A stretch of DNA of 27,620 nucleotides. Source: Akkermansiaceae bacterium. GTDB taxonomy: Bacteria; Verrucomicrobiota; Verrucomicrobiia; Verrucomicrobiales; Akkermansiaceae. The stretch lies in the NCBI GenBank assembly GCA_014379305.1, contig JACMMB010000151.1, positions 1 to 27,620 of the forward strand, read 5' to 3'. Below the pieces are notes generated by a model that saw only the letters and a program-made list of their open reading frames with translations, was not told where the DNA came from and did no database searches. Each line of letters begins with the position of its first letter. Position 1 is the stretch's first letter. The position numbers and the translations under genes were made by a program. This document shows positions 22,487-27,620 of this stretch, piece after piece.

Positions 22487-22831
22487 TAGCTGTTTGCTAT
22501 TTCCACAACCCGGCGCCCTATTTCCAGAGTCCCCACGGCAATTGCAGCATACTGTCTCGCGATTCCATTCCAGCGACCCGGGCACCAACTCCGGAGCGCC
22601 GGGCACCGATTCCGGAGTTCCGGGTGCCGATTTTCCAGTGGGCAGGGCGGGCGTTCCAGCTTCCTACGCATCGACTTGGAAGCACTGCGATCCGATTTCA
22701 CCCTTCCGCGCCACGAACCCCCTTTGCCTTCCCCTGTGCGAAGATTGGACAGCCCGGAAAAACCGCGCTAAGACGCTTTCCGCAGCACCGCTACCCGGTT
22801 GCTGTTCACTGACTGTCTTCACTTTTCCCCA
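22487..22831. other. Intergenic region between brnT and prfA
   Basis: This 345-bp region holds the three-copy 21-bp tandem repeat (22578-22640) and otherwise nothing I can name. A long open frame crosses it in phase with a shadow frame of prfA but has no family-like sequence. No tRNA, terminator or clear prfA promoter is seen. Confidence 0.6.
22578..22640. repeat. Three tandem 21-bp degenerate repeats
   Basis: The copies start at 22578, 22599 and 22620, each opening CCGGG. Copies 1 and 2 match at most positions; copy 3 has diverged. The first junction contains GGAGCGCCGG, which also occurs at 21245-21254 on the other side of the DUF1287-brnAT cassette. Confidence 0.7.
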
Positions 22832-23905
22832 ATGGATTACTCCCAGCTCATCGCCAAACGCAAAGACCGCTTCGCCGAACTCGAGGACGCCGTGGGCGAT
22901 CCGGAACTGTTCTCCGATCAGAAGCGCGCGACTGAAATCCTGCGTGAACACCGCAAGCTCCGGCAAACCCTCGATCTTTGGGAAAATCTTCAGGCGACCG
23001 AGCGCCAGCTTGAGGAAAACCAGGATCTCGCCCGCTCCGATGACCGCGATCTGTCGGCCATGGCTGCCGAGGAGATTCCCGCGCTGGAAACTTCATTGGA
23101 ACAGCTCCGCCAGGACATCCAATACGCCCTCCTCCCCGCCGATCCCAACGAAGACCGCGACGCCTTGGTGGAAATCCGCGCCGGTGCCGGTGGCGATGAA
23201 GCCTCGCTTTTCGCCGGGGAAATGCTCCGCCTCTACCAACGCCACGCGGAAACCAAGGGCTGGAAAACCGAACACCTTGAATCATCCCCATCCGAAGTCG
23301 GCGGTTTCAAGGAGGTCATTCTCAAAATCACCGGCGACGAGGTTTTCCGCCATCTGAAATACGAGTCCGGCGTCCATCGCGTCCAGCGCGTGCCCGCCAC
23401 CGAGACCCAGGGCCGCGTCCATACCTCCACCATCACCGTCGCCGTCCTGCCGGAGGCGGAGGAAGTCGATGTCGAGCTCAGGGCCGAAGACCTGCGCATC
23501 GAAGTCTGCCGCGCCGGTGGTGCCGGCGGCCAGCACGTCAACCGCACCGAATCCGCCGTCCAGGTCTTCCACCTGCCCACCGGGCTCTACGTGCGCTGCG
23601 AAGACGGCCGCTCCCAAACCAAAAACAAGGAACAGGCGCTCCAGATCCTGCGCACCCGCTTGTATGAACGCAAACTCCGCGAGCAACAGGAGGCCTACTC
23701 GGAAAACCGGCGCTCCCTCATCGGCTCCGGTGATCGCTCGGAAAAAATCCGCACTTACAATTTCCCGCAATCCCGCATCACCGACCATCGCATCGGCTTC
23801 ACCTCCCACAACCTCGCGGCGATCATGGAAGGCGATCTCGGCGAGCTCACCGATCAATTGCAGAAATCGGAAATGGCGGAGCGCCTTGCCGAGGCGGGCA
23901 TGTAG
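22832..23905 (+). CDS. prfA: Peptide chain release factor 1
   Basis: This 357-residue class I release factor ends translation at UAA and UAG. The codon-reading tripeptide is PAT (188-190) within RVPATETQGRVHTS, the RF1 type rather than the SPF of RF2. The peptidyl-tRNA hydrolysis motif GGQ is at 232-234 in RAGGAGGQHVNRTES. Length is the family norm. The ATG at 22832 starts the usual N-terminal helix; the frame is open to 22799 without family similarity. No prmC (its Gln methyltransferase) follows; the next gene lies on the opposite strand 10 bp away. Confidence 0.96.
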   Translation: MDYSQLIAKRKDRFAELEDAVGDPELFSDQKRATEILREHRKLRQTLDLWENLQATERQLEENQDLARSDDRDLSAMAAEEIPALETSLEQLRQDIQYALLPADPNEDRDALVEIRAGAGGDEASLFAGEMLRLYQRHAETKGWKTEHLESSPSEVGGFKEVILKITGDEVFRHLKYESGVHRVQRVPATETQGRVHTSTITVAVLPEAEEVDVELRAEDLRIEVCRAGGAGGQHVNRTESAVQVFHLPTGLYVRCEDGRSQTKNKEQALQILRTRLYERKLREQQEAYSENRRSLIGSGDRSEKIRTYNFPQSRITDHRIGFTSHNLAAIMEGDLGELTDQLQKSEMAERLAEAGM

Positions 23906-23915
23906 GCGGGCACGA

Positions 23916-25016
23916 TTACCCGTTCAGCTTGGCGAGGCTTTTGGCAAGGAAGATGCCGTCCTTGCGGATGAGCTTGCCATCGAACCAGATTTCTCCGCCG
24001 CCGTAATCCTTGCGCTGGATGCTGACCATGTCCCAGTGCACTTGCGACTGGTTGCCGTTGTCGGCGATTTCATACGCCTGGCCGGGGGTGAAATGGAATG
24101 AACCGGCGATTTTTTCATCGAACAGGATGTCCCGCATCGGCTCGCGGATGAAGGGGTGGAAGCCCAGCGCGAACTCGCCGATGTAGCGGGCGCCCGCATC
24201 GGTATCGAGGATGCGGTTGAGTTCCTTGGATTTGTTTCCGGCTTCCGCTTTGGTGATTTTTCCCTTGCTGAATTCCAGACGGATCGAATCAAAGGCAATC
24301 CCCTGGTAAATGGTCGGGGCGTTATAGGAAATGGCGCCGTTCACGGAGTCGATGACCGGCGCGGTGAAGACTTCGCCATCCGGGATGTTGTAATTTCCAC
24401 CGCAAACAACCGCCGGAATACCCTTGATGGAAAATTTTAGATCCGTCCCCGGCCCGACAAGATGCACACAGTCCGTTTTCTCCATGAGCTTTTTCAAGGC
24501 GTTCATCGCCGGCAGCAGGGCCTTGTAATCGAGCAGGCAGACATCGAAGTAAAAATTCTCGAACGCCTCGGTGCTCATGCCCGCCTGCTGGGCCATCGAA
24601 GCGGTCGGCCAGCGCAGCACGCACCATTTGGTTTTCTTCACCCGGTGATCGATCACCGGCCGCAGATGCTTCATCGCCAGCTGCATGGCGTCCTGCGGAA
24701 CATCAGAGGTTTCGGAGATATTGTGGCTGCCACGCAGGGCGATGTAGGCATCCATGTCCTGCATCTCGGCGAGGAGATGCCTGGCCATGATCGCATATTG
24801 ATCATCATTGGCGCCTTTCGTCATTTCCCGCGAAAGACGGGATTGATGGATCCGGACGAACGGCATCGCCCCTTTCCGCCGGACTTCGCGAATCAGCGCA
24901 ATGCCAATGGAATCGGGCACGTCGTAGAGATCGAGCAGGACTTTCTCGCCCTTCTTTAAAGCGGTGGAATAAAGGACCAATTGCCTGGCCAAGGCGTCAA
25001 TTCTCGCGTCGTGCAT
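23916..25016 (-). CDS. M29-family aminopeptidase
   Basis: The 366-residue product matches thermophilic-type aminopeptidases of family M29, metal-dependent exopeptidases. Predicted metal ligands are in place: Glu215 in NIPDGEVFTAP, Glu281 in IGEFALG, His308 in GSFHFTPG, and His327/Asp329 in VHWDMV, with Tyr315 in GQAYEIADN. It lacks a signal peptide and should be cytoplasmic. It lies 58 bp downstream of the LutA-like gene on the same strand and may be the last gene of that transcript. Confidence 0.92.
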   Translation of the reverse strand: MHDARIDALARQLVLYSTALKKGEKVLLDLYDVPDSIGIALIREVRRKGAMPFVRIHQSRLSREMTKGANDDQYAIMARHLLAEMQDMDAYIALRGSHNISETSDVPQDAMQLAMKHLRPVIDHRVKKTKWCVLRWPTASMAQQAGMSTEAFENFYFDVCLLDYKALLPAMNALKKLMEKTDCVHLVGPGTDLKFSIKGIPAVVCGGNYNIPDGEVFTAPVIDSVNGAISYNAPTIYQGIAFDSIRLEFSKGKITKAEAGNKSKELNRILDTDAGARYIGEFALGFHPFIREPMRDILFDEKIAGSFHFTPGQAYEIADNGNQSQVHWDMVSIQRKDYGGGEIWFDGKLIRKDGIFLAKSLAKLNG

Positions 25017-25074
25017 GGCTTAATTAGAAACGCCGGTCTACAAAGTTCATACCCCAAATTTCAAATTCCGATCG

Positions 25075-25824
25075 CTAAAGCGTATCCCGCAAAATCTCAA
25101 TCGCATGGCAATGCGGGATGGAGCGCCCCTGGGCGCGGGCGAGGCCGTTGAGATGCATCAGGCAGGACATGTCGCCGCTGGTGAGGATGTCCGGATTCAC
25201 CTCCAGGATATGATCCATTTTCAGAGAACCCATCCGCCCGGAGATGTGTGGAAACGTCACCGAAAAGGTGCCACCGAAGCCACAGCATTGCTCGTCCTGG
25301 CCGAAGGGGACGACCTCCGCATTTTCGATGGAACCCAGAAGGGCGACGATGGCTTCGCCGCTGTTCGTCCCGCGCGTGTGACAGGATCGGTGGAAGGCGA
25401 TCCGGGTCGGCTTGGCAAATTTTCCGGGCCAGGTTTTAATCCCGAGGCCGTTATGAATGTAGTCCATTACTTCCCACGTGCGGCGGGCCAGCGAGTTGAT
25501 TTTTTCTTCCGGAGCTTCTTCAAACTGCAGCAGGTTGCCGTGGAAATTCATCGCCGCGCAGGAACCGGATGGCACGATCACCGGGAGCGTTCCCGCAAAA
25601 ACATCCGCCGTGAAACGCGCGACTTTACGGGACGCTTCCCAGTCGCCGGAGTTGAATGCCGGCTGGCCGCAGCAGGTCTGGTTTTCGGGAAATTCGACCT
25701 GAACCCCCAGATGCTCGAGCACTTCAACGGTCGCTTTCGCCGCCTCGTCATAAAAAGCATCGCACATGCAGGTGCCCATCAGCAGCACCCGGTTTCCAAC
25801 CGGTCTATCCCCAATTGCAGCCAT
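25075..25824 (-). CDS. LutA-like (Fe-S)-binding CCG-domain protein
   Basis: This 249-residue protein has two cysteine-rich CCG domains: Cys19/Cys21 with Cys51-Cys52 (TCCGQPAFNSG) and Cys89, then Cys148 (CHTRG), Cys180-Cys181 (QCCGFGGTFSV) and Cys221. This is the LutA/YkgE pattern of the lactate-oxidation complex LutABC, also seen in GlcF and HdrB-type subunits. The partner genes lutB and lutC are not in this window, so whether it oxidises lactate here is open. It starts 6 bp after the TPR gene on the same strand, implying co-translation with it. Confidence 0.87.
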   Translation of the reverse strand: MAAIGDRPVGNRVLLMGTCMCDAFYDEAAKATVEVLEHLGVQVEFPENQTCCGQPAFNSGDWEASRKVARFTADVFAGTLPVIVPSGSCAAMNFHGNLLQFEEAPEEKINSLARRTWEVMDYIHNGLGIKTWPGKFAKPTRIAFHRSCHTRGTNSGEAIVALLGSIENAEVVPFGQDEQCCGFGGTFSVTFPHISGRMGSLKMDHILEVNPDILTSGDMSCLMHLNGLARAQGRSIPHCHAIEILRDTL

Positions 25825-25830
25825 CGTAAA

Positions 25831-27225
25831 TCAGCTGTTCGCGTAGGAGGATTCCACCCGCTGGGCGACGTCGCGGTAGCCGTAATCGACCTCGTAGATT
25901 TGCTTGAAACTTTCCAGAGCGGCGACCTTATCGCCCATTTCGTGATGGATGTGACCCTTTTCGTAAAGGACTTCTTTTTTCGTATTGTCCATTGAGTGCA
26001 GATCGGCCAGCGCATCGGAAAGCTGTTTGATGGCGAGGTCATACATCCCTTTGGCCCGGAAGGTTCGGCCCAGGAGCAGCAAGACCTTGGTGCGGATGTG
26101 GGGGTTCCGGGTGGCCTGCTGAAGATGGGGGATCGCCGCGCTGTGGTCGCCCATTTTATAAAGCGCGTTGCCTAGTTCAAAGCGAAGTTGCGGATCGGTC
26201 GGGTTTTGATCAACGCGTTTTTTGGCCTCTTCAACTTGCTCGGCAAGGCGCAGCGACCGGCGCTCTAGGAGCTGTTCCTTAAGCACCGCATTGTCGGGAT
26301 CAAAGGTGAGGGCGACTTCCAGGGCTTTCAGCTCGGCCTCGAGCGCACGGTCATGCATCAGCGCGGATTTGGTCGCCAGCGCCACGTCGCCATTGCTCAG
26401 CGAGTGCGCCCATTTGTAGAAAGTATGGGAGTTCGCCCAGTCCTCGAGCTGCTCATAAATGCCCGCAAGTTCTTTGGCGGTTCCGAGGTTGTTCGGATCG
26501 GCATTGTATTTCTCTACAATTTTATCCCTGCGTGTTTCCAGCTGGTCGCGGGTCAGGCCGGAGCGGGAGGCCTTTTCCAATTCCTCATTCGCCTCCACAT
26601 CGCGCATCAGGTCGCGCATGCTGGTGTTTTCATCCCAGCGATGCTTTTGCATTGAGGCCCGGGCGGAGGCGTCCTTCGCACCCTTGATCGCGGCGGAATC
26701 CACCGGAGCCTGCCGGATGATGTCATTGTAGACCTCCGCGGCAAGCGTCGGCAGCTCTCTGGAAAGGTAGTGTTCCGCGAGCTTGTGCAGAAGTTTGATA
26801 TTTTCAGGATTGTGCCTGCGAATGGTTTCCAAGGCAAAGGCGGCTGTTTCCGGCAATTCCAGCTTCATTGCGGTATCGAAAAGGAGATCGTTCACCTGAT
26901 CGTTAAGAGGGTCCTTTTCCAACTCCTTTTCAATTAAAGGAAGCGTGGCGGAAGGATCTTTTTTAGCCTGGCTCGCGAGTTTCATGACCCCCATGCCGCC
27001 TCCGGACATGCCGAAAATGGTCTTCTTTTTCGTATCGCCGGAATGCAACTGGATGCTGCACTTGCGCAGGATTTTCCGCCCTTCCAAGAATCCCGGAGCG
27101 TCTTTTAAAACGGCTTGAAGCAGGCTGACCGCATAATCGAGGTTGTTCGTCTGCACCGCGCTTAGCGATTTCAGCCAAAGCGGCTTCATGCTTGCCGGAA
27201 GTTCTTTTTCGGTAATCTCTGCCAT
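25831..27225 (-). CDS. Tetratricopeptide-repeat protein
   Basis: The 464-residue protein is helical throughout, with TPR-like motifs in the N-terminal part (about 30-60, 110-180) and most clearly in the C-terminal half (PQLRFELGNALYKMGDHSAA, then KVLLLLGRTFRAKGMYDLA and EVLYEKGHIHHEMGDKVAAL). A Gly/Met-rich loop (GMSGGGMGVMKL) lies near 72-83. No signal peptide or enzyme motif is seen, so it is likely a cytoplasmic scaffold. It is the first gene of the leftward TPR-lutA-like-M29 unit and is divergent from infA. Its partner is unknown. Confidence 0.8.
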   Translation of the reverse strand: MAEITEKELPASMKPLWLKSLSAVQTNNLDYAVSLLQAVLKDAPGFLEGRKILRKCSIQLHSGDTKKKTIFGMSGGGMGVMKLASQAKKDPSATLPLIEKELEKDPLNDQVNDLLFDTAMKLELPETAAFALETIRRHNPENIKLLHKLAEHYLSRELPTLAAEVYNDIIRQAPVDSAAIKGAKDASARASMQKHRWDENTSMRDLMRDVEANEELEKASRSGLTRDQLETRRDKIVEKYNADPNNLGTAKELAGIYEQLEDWANSHTFYKWAHSLSNGDVALATKSALMHDRALEAELKALEVALTFDPDNAVLKEQLLERRSLRLAEQVEEAKKRVDQNPTDPQLRFELGNALYKMGDHSAAIPHLQQATRNPHIRTKVLLLLGRTFRAKGMYDLAIKQLSDALADLHSMDNTKKEVLYEKGHIHHEMGDKVAALESFKQIYEVDYGYRDVAQRVESSYANS

Positions 27226-27426
27226 GGGTCGGTGTGATTGATGAATCGGGTTTTTTTCGAGGGAATCCAGCTAAATAGCTTAAGCAAACTGGACTCCCCA
27301 ACGTCACTTGGCAAGCATGCGGTTTCGGCAACGCTTGGCAAATGGACATTTTTTAGGATTGAACAGGCATTTTCATTTTGTTACCCCGTTCCAGCAAGCA
27401 AACAGGTTTTTGTTAGCGACCTTATT

Positions 27427-27620
27427 ATGCCTCCAAGAAATAACTCACGCGGCCGCTCGGGCGGTCGCAGCCGCAACCGGAATTTTGGCGTCAAGAAGCG
27501 CCCGGAACAAGACGATGAAGACAAGGCGGTGGAGGTGGAGGGAGAAATTTCCTCGGTTTTGGCCGGAACGATGTTCCGCGTGAAACTGGCCAGCGGTCAT
27601 GAGGTTCTCGCCCACATTTC
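27427..27620 (+). CDS. infA: Translation initiation factor IF-1, 5' part, with basic N-terminal extension
   Basis: The gene runs off the window; 64 complete codons are visible. From about residue 33 the sequence is classic IF-1: VEVEGEISSVLAGTMFRVKL then SGHEVLAHI, the start of the OB fold. Ahead of it lie about 30 extra residues, mostly Arg, Asn, Gly and Ser (PRNNSRGRSGGRSRNRNF), then an acidic patch (EQDDEDK). IF-1 of E. coli is only 72 residues and has no such tail. The ATG at 27427 is the only ATG before the domain; a GTG start at codon 35 or 37 would give a conventional IF-1 and cannot be excluded. No Shine-Dalgarno is visible upstream of the ATG. Confidence 0.85.
   Translation, partial: MPPRNNSRGRSGGRSRNRNFGVKKRPEQDDEDKAVEVEGEISSVLAGTMFRVKLASGHEVLAHI

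Noticed and set aside
22428..23357. Forward open frame (309 codons) covering the 21-bp repeats and the first half of prfA
   Set aside because: Its second half is an out-of-frame reading of prfA, and its first half has no recognisable domain; the PG-rich heptads come from the DNA tandem repeat.

Overview
This 27.6 kb window looks like an ordinary chromosomal stretch of a Verrucomicrobiota bacterium, probably near Verrucomicrobiaceae (for example Luteolibacter or Haloferula). That placement is an inference from gene content, protein style, mid-to-high GC with strong G/C third-position bias, and the general lack of Shine-Dalgarno sequences. No rRNA gene or marker tree supports it. No phage, transposase, CRISPR array or rRNA operon is visible.

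Layout. (1) 47-2949: a secreted S10 serine carboxypeptidase and an outer-membrane beta-barrel porin, closed by a strong intrinsic terminator. (2) 2948-9974: an anion-uptake locus. A LysR regulator is divergent from a rightward cluster of a leaderless NrtA-like protein (NasS-like), a periplasmic NrtA-like binding protein, an NrtB-like permease with a large coiled-coil insertion, and two NrtC/NrtD-type ATPases. Nitrate or nitrite is the likeliest substrate; bicarbonate or cyanate cannot be excluded, and no reductase is present. (3) 9996-16527: housekeeping genes: prmA, tRNA-Gly(GCC), trpC, a VF530-family gene, ybeY next to a shortened PgpH-like 7TM-HD gene, and prfC preceded by an orphan intrinsic terminator. 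(4) 16538-19080: a leftward signalling operon of STAS protein, GAF-SpoIIE phosphatase and a rhodanese-like protein that lacks the catalytic Cys. (5) 19206-21226: a membrane-anchored methyltransferase and an RlmI-like rRNA methyltransferase. (6) 21308-22486: a small, visibly more AT-rich cassette with a BrnT/BrnA toxin-antitoxin pair, a clear palindromic operator over its promoter, and a secreted DUF1287 protein directly downstream. (7) 22832-27620: prfA, then a leftward TPR gene, a LutA-like Fe-S protein and an M29 aminopeptidase, then the 5' part of infA, which runs off the window.

How the genes work together. The Nrt cluster makes a complete inner-membrane importer, and the preceding porin could supply the outer-membrane step. 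Two candidate sensors (LysR and the NasS-like protein) sit beside it. YbeY and the HD phosphodiesterase keep a gene order common across bacteria. The STAS and SpoIIE proteins form a partner-switch pair, but no kinase partner is present in the window. The most unusual items are the NrtB coiled-coil insertion, the inactive-looking rhodanese in the STAS/SpoIIE operon, the brnT-brnA-DUF1287 cassette, and the unexplained terminator before prfC.
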